A stretch of 6,217 nucleotides of DNA from the NCBI GenBank assembly GCA_023431245.1, contig JAEYXO010000186.1, positions 1 to 6,217 on the forward strand, in the 5' to 3' direction. This document shows positions 1 through 5,349 of this stretch, piece by piece. The position numbers and the translations under genes are program-made. Position 1 is the stretch's first letter; the number at the start of each line of letters is the position of its first letter. A model generated the notes under the pieces. It was given only the letters and a program-made list of their open reading frames with translations. It searched no databases and was not told the DNA's origin. The DNA is from Pseudomonadota bacterium (lineage in GTDB: Bacteria > Pseudomonadota > Gammaproteobacteria > Burkholderiales > SG8-41).

Positions 1-1
1 G

Positions 2-865
2 TTCGCGCTGGTCGCGATGTGGGGCTCCACCTTCATGTTCAACCGCATTGCGGTGGCGACGCTGCCGCCGTGGACGGTGGTCGCCGGCCGCATCGGCATT
101 GCCGCACTGGTGCTGGTCCTGATCGTCCATGCGCTGGGCAAACGCCTGCCGCCGCCGGGGCGCGCATGGGCGCCGTTCGCGGTGATCGCGATGATCGGCA
201 ACGCGCTGCCCTTCTACCTGATCACCTGGGGCCAGCAGGTGGTGGAGAGCGCGCTGGCCGGCATCCTGATGGCGGTGATGCCGCTGGCGACCATCGTGCT
301 GGCGCATTTCCTGATCGCCGGTGAGCACCTGACGTGGCAGCGCGCGGCCGGTTTTGCCACCGGTTTTCTCGGCATCGTGCTGCTGATGGGGCCCGCCGCG
401 CTGGCCGGGATCGGCGGCGAGGCGGTGCGCATCATCTCCCAGCTCGCCGTGCTCGGCGGCGCGCTGTGTTATGCGCTGCAGAGCGTGCTGACGCGGCTGA
501 TCGTCAAGGGTGACGTGATGGTCGCGGCGGCGGGGACTTTGCTGGTGGCCAGTGTCATCGTGGTGCCGGTGGCGCTGTGGCTGGACCGGCCCTGGCTGCT
601 CGCGCCATCGGCGTCTTCGGCCGCGGCAGTGATATGGCTGGGGGTCGGGCCGACCGCGATCGCGACCATCCTCTATTTCATGCTGATTCGCTCGGCCGGT
701 CCCTCGTTCATGTCGCTGGTGAATTACCTCAGCCCCGGCGTCGCGGTGATGCTGGGCCTGCTGGTGATGGGCGAGACGCCCAGTGCCAATGCCTATTTCG
801 GGCTGGCGCTGATCCTCGCCGGCATTGCCGTAACTCAGTGGCGGCGCGCGGCGCGCAGCCCTTGA
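2..865 (+). CDS. EamA/DMT-family inner-membrane transporter, 5'-truncated by window edge
   Basis: The reading frame is open from base 2, and the sequence before the first ATG (17) already reads as family sequence (FALVAMWGSTFMFNR). The true start is therefore upstream, with probably only about 10 residues missing. The visible part is about 287 residues, almost all hydrophobic helices. It matches the usual 10-helix DMT layout built from two EamA repeats: the first runs from the WGSTF motif to about the LLMGP segment, the second from the LAVLGGALCYALQS segment to the end, with the typical late GE motif (MGETPSANAYFG) before the last helix. EamA proteins are inner-membrane exporters of metabolites or amino acids; the substrate cannot be told from sequence. 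The tail RRAARSP is basic and cytoplasmic, consistent with the family. The gene ends with TGA at 863-865 and I see no convincing terminator hairpin after it. The family call is firm; the substrate is unknown. Confidence 0.93.
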   Translation, partial: FALVAMWGSTFMFNRIAVATLPPWTVVAGRIGIAALVLVLIVHALGKRLPPPGRAWAPFAVIAMIGNALPFYLITWGQQVVESALAGILMAVMPLATIVLAHFLIAGEHLTWQRAAGFATGFLGIVLLMGPAALAGIGGEAVRIISQLAVLGGALCYALQSVLTRLIVKGDVMVAAAGTLLVASVIVVPVALWLDRPWLLAPSASSAAAVIWLGVGPTAIATILYFMLIRSAGPSFMSLVNYLSPGVAVMLGLLVMGETPSANAYFGLALILAGIAVTQWRRAARSP

Positions 866-898
866 AAAAGCGGCGCTGCACCCCATATCGTCTGTAAG

Positions 899-940
899 TT
901 GTTGTTTTTATTGGATATTTTATGAAAATTCCGATAAAAA
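899..940 (+). promoter_or_regulatory. Possible sigma70-type promoter region upstream of the DUF3567 gene
   Basis: The 104-base gap between the transporter and the DUF3567 gene is far richer in A and T than its surroundings. It contains promoter-like hexamers in two overlapping registers: TTGTTG (899-904) with TATGAA (921-926), 16-base spacer; and TTGGAT (911-916) with GATAAA (933-938), 16-base spacer. Each box matches the consensus at about four of six positions, so neither register is convincing alone. The base composition and position make a promoter here likely; the exact boxes are a guess. Confidence 0.35.
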
Positions 941-969
941 TCAAGGACTTACCACGAAAGGAAGCCGCC

Positions 970-1203
970 ATGCGCATCGTCTACAACAGTGAGCAGTACT
1001 ATGTCGCCGAATATCCGGGCCAGCAGGGGCTGGAACTGGTCGACAAGCAGAGCGCGCGCGGCACCTTTTTCCAGGGCGACGTCGCCGAAAAATTCGCGAA
1101 TGCGATGAACGCGGCGGCGGGCGAGGAAGCGTCGACGGAACACATCGACGAATTCCTCGACAATTTCAAGCTGCTGCTGAACTTCCCCGTCGTCTACCAC
1201 TGA
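970..1203 (+). CDS. DUF3567-family small protein
   Basis: This is a 77-residue protein starting MRIVYNSEQYYVAEYPG and ending LLNFPVVYH. It resembles the DUF3567 family known to me from Betaproteobacteria: an N-terminal IYNS.xYxVxE-like strand, a central ELVDK...R.TFFQGDVAEKF segment, and an acidic helix (about residues 54-70) leading to a short hydrophobic end with PVVxH. The function of the family is not known. The protein has no signal peptide and no membrane segment, so it is probably cytoplasmic. I chose the ATG at 970 because AAAGGAAG (957-964) lies 5 bases before it and because family resemblance begins there. An in-frame ATG at 922 would add a lysine/isoleucine-rich stretch encoded by the AT-rich promoter-like spacer and is less likely. 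The gene probably has its own promoter. It ends 7 bases from the end of the opposing aldolase gene. Confidence 0.85.
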   Translation: MRIVYNSEQYYVAEYPGQQGLELVDKQSARGTFFQGDVAEKFANAMNAAAGEEASTEHIDEFLDNFKLLLNFPVVYH

Positions 1204-1238
1204 CCCGCGGTCAGTCGAGCCGGTCCCAGCCGGGCTCG
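1201..1238. terminator. Inverted repeats at the convergent gene ends, weak candidate bidirectional terminator
   Basis: Two small inverted repeats sit where the DUF3567 and aldolase genes converge. TGACC-CGC-GGTCA (1201-1213) is a palindrome with 5-base arms whose outer triplets are the two opposing stop codons. CGAGCCGG (1216-1223) pairs with CCGGGCTCG (1230-1238) across a 6-base loop with one bulged G. Neither is followed by a T tract on either strand, so an intrinsic terminator is not well supported. The second hairpin lies inside the last codons of the aldolase gene and may be only a result of GC-rich coding sequence. Confidence 0.2.
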
Positions 1239-1948
1239 TCGCGGTCGAGCAGGCGCTTCAGCGCGGTGAAATGCAGCCGTGCCTGGGTGTCGTCCGTCAT
1301 CTGTGCCGCGGTCTGGCGCGCGATTTCCTCGGGCACCACGCGCAGCGGCTTGCCGGTGCCCGCGCCGAGCACCTGCAGCATGCAGGCGCGCTCCAGGTAA
1401 TAGAGATCGTCGAAGGCGAGGTCCATCGACGGCCCGGTGACGATGACGCCGTGGTTGGCGAGGAACAGCACGTCGGCATTTTTCAGGCCGGCGACGATGC
1501 GCTCGCCCTCGGCGGCATCGAGCGCGAGCCCGTTGTAGGCGTTGTCATAGGCGCAGCGGCCGTGGAACTTCAGCGCCACCTGGCTCGCCGCTTCGAGGCG
1601 GCCACCTTCGACCACGGTCAGGCTGGTGGCGTAGGGCATGTGGGTGTGCAGCACGCATTTCGCATCCGGCTTGCTGCGATGGGCCGCGCCGTGGATGAAG
1701 AAGGCCGTCGGTTCGACCTCGTATCTGCCGGAAACCTTGCGACCCTGCGCATCGACCAGTACGAGGTCGGCGGGCGTGACTTCCGACCAGTGCAGGCCCT
1801 GGGGATTGATCAGGAAAAACCCGGCGCGGCCGGGCACCTCGACGCTGAAATGGTTGCAGATGCCCTCGCCGAGCCCCATCCGCGATGCCGTGCGCAGCGC
1901 CGCGGCGAGGTCGATGCGGGCCTGCTGCTCCGTGCCGTATTCCGCCAT
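1211..1948 (-). CDS. Class II aldolase/adducin-family protein
   Basis: This is a 245-residue cytoplasmic enzyme of the class II aldolase/adducin fold, a zinc-dependent family that includes L-fuculose-phosphate aldolase and L-ribulose-5-phosphate 4-epimerase. Residues fitting the metal site are visible: His101 and His103 in LHTHMPY, His166 in ANHGVIVTG, and Glu79 in YEVEPT, which matches the active-site acid of the family. N-terminal landmarks GICNHFSVEVPG (29-40) and the INPQGLHWSE segment (48-56) are also typical. The start is taken at the ATG at 1948 because residues from MAEYGTEQQ on look like the family. A further ATG at 2002 lies inside the preceding gene and gives an Arg/Pro/Ser-rich extension that looks like frame-shifted reading. 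With start 1948, only 4 bases separate it from the Bug gene's stop; no strong ribosome binding site is visible, so translational coupling is likely. The substrate is unknown; context suggests catabolism of a compound taken up with the Bug protein. Confidence 0.9.
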   Translation of the reverse strand: MAEYGTEQQARIDLAAALRTASRMGLGEGICNHFSVEVPGRAGFFLINPQGLHWSEVTPADLVLVDAQGRKVSGRYEVEPTAFFIHGAAHRSKPDAKCVLHTHMPYATSLTVVEGGRLEAASQVALKFHGRCAYDNAYNGLALDAAEGERIVAGLKNADVLFLANHGVIVTGPSMDLAFDDLYYLERACMLQVLGAGTGKPLRVVPEEIARQTAAQMTDDTQARLHFTALKRLLDRDEPGWDRLD

Positions 1949-1952
1949 CGTG

Positions 1953-2930
1953 TCAGTCGATCGAGATCTTGGCGGCGCGGGCGATCTTGGTCCAGCGCGC
2001 AATATCGGCTTTCAGGTGGGCCGAGAACTCCTCCGGCGAGTTGGCCACCACCAGCCCGCCGCGCTTGAGCATCAGTTCGCGTGTTGCCGGCGTCTTCAGT
2101 TCGGTGACGAGGATGGTGTTGACGCGGCGGATGATCTCTGCCGGCGTGCCCGCGGGCGCGCCCACGCCCTGCCAGGAACCGCCGTCGAAACCCTTGACGC
2201 CGCCTTCCTCGACGGTGGGCAGGTCAGGCATCGGCGGGAAACGGTCCTTCGACGAGATGGCGACGGCCTTCAGACGGCCGGCTTCGACCTGGGGAATCAC
2301 GCTGATCGCGGTGTTGAAGGCGAGCTGAACCTGGCCCGAGAGCTGGTCGAGCACCGCCGGGGCCTGGCCCTTGTACGGCACATGGACCATTTTTGTGCCG
2401 GTCATGAACTTGAACATCTCCATCAGCATGTGCGGGCTGCTGCCGTTGCCGGTGGAGGCATAGGTCAGGGCATCGGGTTTCGATTTCGCCAGCCCGATCA
2501 GATCCTTCACGGTTTTCACCGGCAGCGCGGGATGCACGGTGAGCAGGCTGGGCAGGCTCGCCATCAGCGTCACGGTGGCGAGATCCTTCACCGGGTCGTA
2601 GGACATCTTGCGATAGATCGCCGGCGATACCCCCTGTGCCGCAGTGATCATGCACAGCGTGTAGCCGTCGGGCGGCGCCTTCGCGCACATTTCCGCGCCG
2701 ATGTTGCCGCCGGCGCCGCCGCGGTTGTCGGGCACGAACTGCTGGCCGGTCGCCTTGGCCAGGATATCGGCGGCCATGCGGCCCATGATGTCGGTCGGGC
2801 CGCCGGGCGGAAAGGGGATGATGAAACGCACCGTCTTTGCCGGATACTGCTGCGCGGCGACGGACAGGGGCAGCGCCACGGCAGTGGCGGACAACGCGGC
2901 GGCGACCGCGGCATGCAGAGCTTTGTTCAT
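1953..2930 (-). CDS. Bug-family periplasmic solute-binding protein (tripartite tricarboxylate transporter receptor type)
   Basis: This 325-residue protein has the normal Bug length. Residues 1-26 form a signal peptide (MNK, then an Ala/Leu-rich core ending SVAA) with probable cleavage near Ala26-Gln27, so it should be periplasmic. Family landmarks follow in order: the RFIIPFPPGGPTD loop (35-47), NRGGAGGNIGAE (69-80), PDGYTL (87-92), YASTGNGSSPHM (157-168), and VPYKG (184-188) with the following Asp195. Bug proteins bind organic anions such as di- and tricarboxylates or aromatic acids, between two lobes; the ligand here cannot be read from sequence. The start has a strong ribosome binding site, GGAGGAGG (complement of 2936-2943), 5 bases away. 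The stop is 4 bases before the aldolase gene, indicating one transcript. No TctA/TctB-type membrane genes lie in the window, as is common for orphan Bug genes. The mature protein has just two cysteines, Cys82 and Cys93. Confidence 0.95.
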   Translation of the reverse strand: MNKALHAAVAAALSATAVALPLSVAAQQYPAKTVRFIIPFPPGGPTDIMGRMAADILAKATGQQFVPDNRGGAGGNIGAEMCAKAPPDGYTLCMITAAQGVSPAIYRKMSYDPVKDLATVTLMASLPSLLTVHPALPVKTVKDLIGLAKSKPDALTYASTGNGSSPHMLMEMFKFMTGTKMVHVPYKGQAPAVLDQLSGQVQLAFNTAISVIPQVEAGRLKAVAISSKDRFPPMPDLPTVEEGGVKGFDGGSWQGVGAPAGTPAEIIRRVNTILVTELKTPATRELMLKRGGLVVANSPEEFSAHLKADIARWTKIARAAKISID

Positions 2931-2963
2931 GACATCCTCCTCCGGATGGTTGTTGTGAACCGA

Positions 2964-4376
2964 TTATGCCGCAGTCGCGGCGTGCAGCGGGATGATTTGC
3001 GGCCGGTGTTTGCCGCTGAGCAGGTAGCGGGTCAGGATCTTGTAGGTGTCGAGGTCGAACAGCGGTCGCGGTGCGTGGTCCTGCAGTTCGCGCAGTTCCT
3101 CCTCGTTGCGCACGGTGCCGAGGTGGCACCACTGGTCGAGGACATGCAGCTCGCAGCGTTCGCCGCCGGCGGCGGTTTCGCGGATGCCGATGCGGCCGGG
3201 AAAGGGCCAGGCGCGCACGCGCAGCTTTGCCAGCGCGGCAGTGAGCCTTAGCGCATGCGCTTCCGGGCTTTCCTTGCCGACACAGGCGCCGCGGCAGCGC
3301 CTGATCTGGTGGGCGAAGCAGGGGCCGCTGCGCTTCTCGAGGCCGAGCAGGCCGTGGCAGAGCTGGTGTTCGTCGGCGAGTTCGCGCAGCGCCTCGATTG
3401 CCACGCGGCGCGAGCGGAACAGGCCGTAGAGATCGCTGAACTCGCCGCCGGTGAGGTCGCGCGCCGACACCAGCTGCGGGGGAGTTGTCGCCGCCTGCGC
3501 CGGCCAGTGCCAGGCGCAGAGCTCCGCGGCGCGGCGCAGCTGGCGGTTGTGCACCGGCGCGAGTTTCTTGACCAGCCGCGCCTCTTCGATCAGCGCGCCC
3601 AGTTCACCGGCGGTCTCGATCCAGTCGATGCGTTTGACCTCGGCGGCGATGCGCATGTCCTTGTTGACGCGGTGGTCGCCGGAAAAATGCGACATCACCC
3701 GCGTGCGCAGGCTGATGCTTTTGCCGACGTACAGCGGCACGTCGCGTTCGCCGTAGAACAGGTAGACGCCGGGGCCTTCAGGGATGTGCGCGAAGGCGTC
3801 ATCAGGCAGTCCCGCCGGCACCGTTGCCGTTTTCAGCAGCTTCGCCGTGGCTTCGAGCACGGCCGCTTCACCGGGATCATCGCGCCACTGCTGCGCCAGC
3901 TGCCACAATACCCGCGCATCGCCCAGCGCGCGGTGGCGTGCGTCGCAGGCGATGCCGTGGCGCGCCATCAGGCTGTCGAGGTTGTGGCGGGGATGCTGCG
4001 GGAACAGTTTCCGCGACAGCTTTACCGTGCACAGCACCGGCGCACTGAAGGTTTTGCCCAGCCGTCTGAATTCGTTTTTGAGGAAGCCGTAGTCGAATCG
4101 CGCGTTATGGGCGACCAGCACGCGGCCGTCGATGGCCTCCCACACTTCGCGCGCGATCTCCTCGAAACGCGGCGCGCCGGCCACCATCCCATTGCTGATG
4201 CCGGTCAGTGCCTGGATCGCGGGCGGGATGCTGATGCCGGGATTCACCAGCGACGACCATTCACGCACGAAGCGCCCCTTGTCGACCTCGACAATGCCGA
4301 CCTCGGTGATGCGGTCATGCGTCGCCGTGGCGCCGGTGGTTTCGAGGTCGAGGAAGACGAGGGGGCGGTCGTACAT
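2964..4376 (-). CDS. DnaQ-like 3'-5' exonuclease fused to UvrC/Cho-like GIY-YIG endonuclease
   Basis: This is a 470-residue two-nuclease protein, predicted to act on DNA. Residues 5-165 are a DEDDh exonuclease of the DnaQ type: FLDLETTG supplies Asp10 and Glu12, AHNARFDYGFL supplies Asp95, and HRALGD supplies His148 and Asp153. Residues about 198-280 are a GIY-YIG domain like that of UvrC and Cho: PGVYLF (202-207), LYVGKSISLRTR (215-226), catalytic Glu265 in ALIEEARLVKK, and Asn277 in PVHN. Beyond it are four cysteines (340, 353, 361, 365) spaced like those reported to hold a 4Fe-4S cluster in E. coli UvrC, within GPCFAHQIRRCRGACVG. The C-terminal endonuclease, helix-hairpin-helix and UvrB-binding regions of full UvrC are absent. 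This domain order is known in bacteria and is often annotated as DNA polymerase III epsilon subunit, but it is unlikely to be the replicative proofreader. The ATG at 4376 has no visible ribosome binding site and a repeat array ends 5 bases upstream. The Bug gene starts 33 bases after its stop. Confidence 0.93.
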   Translation of the reverse strand: MYDRPLVFLDLETTGATATHDRITEVGIVEVDKGRFVREWSSLVNPGISIPPAIQALTGISNGMVAGAPRFEEIAREVWEAIDGRVLVAHNARFDYGFLKNEFRRLGKTFSAPVLCTVKLSRKLFPQHPRHNLDSLMARHGIACDARHRALGDARVLWQLAQQWRDDPGEAAVLEATAKLLKTATVPAGLPDDAFAHIPEGPGVYLFYGERDVPLYVGKSISLRTRVMSHFSGDHRVNKDMRIAAEVKRIDWIETAGELGALIEEARLVKKLAPVHNRQLRRAAELCAWHWPAQAATTPPQLVSARDLTGGEFSDLYGLFRSRRVAIEALRELADEHQLCHGLLGLEKRSGPCFAHQIRRCRGACVGKESPEAHALRLTAALAKLRVRAWPFPGRIGIRETAAGGERCELHVLDQWCHLGTVRNEEELRELQDHAPRPLFDLDTYKILTRYLLSGKHRPQIIPLHAATAA

Positions 4377-4380
4377 CGGG

Positions 4381-4471
4381 TGACTGGTGATGGGTAAGTG
4401 GTAATTGGTATCAGTGGTCAGGCCGGCTTGCGGGTTCTTGTCGAATCACCATTGACCACTGACCAATCACC
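4381..4471. repeat. Inverted array of seven-base units (TNANTGG-like) forming a long hairpin
   Basis: The 90-base gap between the IclR and nuclease genes is filled by degenerate 7-base units. On the + strand these are TGACTGG (4381-4387), TGATGGG, TAAGTGG, TAATTGG (to 4408), then the 9-base TATCAGTGG (4409-4417). After a non-repeat centre near 4421-4441, the same units return on the - strand: complements of 4442-4448 (TGATTCG), 4449-4455 (TCAATGG), 4456-4462 (TCAGTGG) and 4463-4469 (TGATTGG). Arms TTGGTATCAGTGGTCA (4405-4420) and TGACCACTGACCAA (4453-4466) pair over 14 base pairs with a two-base bulge and a 32-base loop; pairing extends imperfectly outward to 4400 and 4471. The outermost right-hand unit supplies the IclR stop codon. 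It may be a mobile or expanding intergenic repeat, an RNA hairpin that attenuates or stabilises the transcript, or both. Confidence 0.8.
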
Positions 4472-5243
4472 GATTCTGGTAACCCATCGCCCGCGAAATC
4501 CGCTCCGCGGCCTGGCGCACCGCTTCCGCCCAGTTCTTTTTGAAGCGTTCTGTGGGGGCGGACACCGACAGGCCGGCGACCAGCTGGGCTTCGTCGTTGA
4601 AAATGCCGGCACCGACGCAGCAGACGCCGCGTTCGGCTTCTTCGTTGTCGTAGGCGTAGCGGCGGCTGCGGATCTCGTCGAGTTCGCGGTTCAGTTTCGC
4701 GAGTTCGGTCAGGGTCTGGTCGGTGTAGCGCGGCAGGCCGCTGCGTTTGGCGTATTCGGCGACGCGTTGCGGCGTGTCGGCGGCGAGGAAGATCTTGCCG
4801 ACCGCGGTGATGTGCAGCGGCGCGTGGGCGCCGATGATCTGCACCACGCGCATCATCGTGTTGCCCTCGGCGGTGCGCTCGATGTAGACCACCTCGTCGC
4901 CGCGGCGTACCGACAGGTTGACGGTTTCACCGAGCTGCTGGTGCAGCGCCTGCATGTGCGGCAGCGCTTCCTGGCGCACGCTGATGCGCGATTTCACGAG
5001 GCTGCCGAGTTCAACGAGGCGGATGCCGAGGCGATAGGTGCCGGGCTCGATGCGGTCGACCAGCCGGTTATCGACCATTACGCCGAGGATGCGGTGTGCG
5101 GTCGAGGGGTGCAGCTGCGTCGCCTGTGCCAGCTGCTTCAGCGTCGCCGGCATCGTGTGCTGCGACAGCACGTCGAGCAGCTGCATCATGCGTTCGATGA
5201 CCTGGATTGACGGTTTCGCGCTTTTTTCGGTCACGTTGGGCAT
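4467..5243 (-). CDS. IclR-family transcriptional regulator
   Basis: This 258-residue protein has the standard IclR length and architecture. Residues about 12-74 form the N-terminal winged helix-turn-helix, with recognition helix HPSTAHRIL (45-53) and wing YRLGIRLVELG (70-80). Residues about 85-252 form the effector-binding domain, with landmarks APLHITAVGKIFLAA (141-155), ERGVCCVGAGIFND (204-217) and LSVSAP (225-230). IclR regulators are DNA-binding dimers or tetramers that control nearby catabolic genes and often their own promoter, in response to a small organic acid. Position points to the downstream Bug and aldolase genes as likely targets, with the nuclease gene lying between. The start at 5243 gives the expected short arm before the helix-turn-helix; I see no strong ribosome binding site. 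Its TGA stop is part of the downstream heptamer array. The effector is unknown. Confidence 0.95.
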   Translation of the reverse strand: MPNVTEKSAKPSIQVIERMMQLLDVLSQHTMPATLKQLAQATQLHPSTAHRILGVMVDNRLVDRIEPGTYRLGIRLVELGSLVKSRISVRQEALPHMQALHQQLGETVNLSVRRGDEVVYIERTAEGNTMMRVVQIIGAHAPLHITAVGKIFLAADTPQRVAEYAKRSGLPRYTDQTLTELAKLNRELDEIRSRRYAYDNEEAERGVCCVGAGIFNDEAQLVAGLSVSAPTERFKKNWAEAVRQAAERISRAMGYQNR

Positions 5244-5284
5244 TTCTGGATTGGCGGGCGCCCCGGAGGGGAGTCGGAATGATT

Positions 5285-5297
5285 TTACATTATGAAA
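5285..5297. promoter_or_regulatory. Candidate operator palindrome overlapping a -10-like box for the IclR gene
   Basis: In the divergent IclR/greB spacer, the 13-mer TTACATTATGAAA is a palindrome with one mismatched pair around the central T at 5291. On the - strand the same site contains CATAAT (complement of 5289-5294), a five-of-six match to a -10 box facing the IclR gene; no good -35 box is visible upstream of it. IclR-type regulators commonly bind short AT-rich palindromes at their own promoters, so this is a reasonable autoregulatory site, but it rests on one copy only. Confidence 0.3.
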
Positions 5298-5313
5298 CGT
5301 GGTCGTCCAGTTC

Positions 5314-5340
5314 TTGCGACAGGGCGGTTTTCGCTACACT
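5314..5340 (+). promoter_or_regulatory. Candidate greB promoter
   Basis: TTGCGA (5314-5319) and TACACT (5335-5340) resemble -35 and -10 boxes with a short 15-base spacer. Transcription from here would begin near 5347, only a few bases before the greB ATG at 5350. That would leave out or truncate the AGGGG sequence (5342-5346) that looks like the ribosome binding site. Either the transcript is nearly leaderless or the working promoter is further upstream, for example near the TACATT at 5286-5291. Confidence 0.35.
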
Positions 5341-5349
5341 CAGGGGCCT

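Noticed and set aside
922..969. Upstream in-frame ATG for the DUF3567 gene, adding 16 residues
   Set aside because: The extension is Lys/Ile-rich, comes from the AT-rich promoter-like spacer, and lacks a ribosome binding site, whereas the ATG at 970 has AAAGGAAG at good spacing.
1949..2002. Upstream ATG for the aldolase gene at 2002, adding 18 residues
   Set aside because: The extension overlaps the end of the Bug gene in another frame and is Arg/Pro/Ser-rich without family resemblance.
1638..3251. A 537-codon open frame on the + strand opposite the Bug gene and parts of its neighbours
   Set aside because: It is rich in Arg, Gly, His and Ala with no recognisable motif and spans several genes that are clearly real on the - strand. 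Long antisense frames are expected in GC-rich coding DNA.
2964..4376. Identification as the replicative DNA polymerase III epsilon subunit (dnaQ) or as uvrC itself
   Set aside because: It is longer than the epsilon subunit and carries a GIY-YIG domain. It lacks the C-terminal nuclease and helix-hairpin-helix regions of UvrC, so neither symbol is justified.
3255..4397. A 380-codon open frame on the + strand opposite the nuclease gene
   Set aside because: Composition is that of a shadow frame, and the - strand carries complete exonuclease and GIY-YIG motifs over the same bases.
5256..5263. Perfect 8-base palindrome GGGCGCCC near the IclR start
   Set aside because: Such short GC palindromes are common in GC-rich DNA; nothing else marks it as a site.
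5299..5349. Upstream in-frame ATG for greB
   Set aside because: It would place promoter-like boxes and the AGGGG site inside the coding region and adds no GreB-like sequence.
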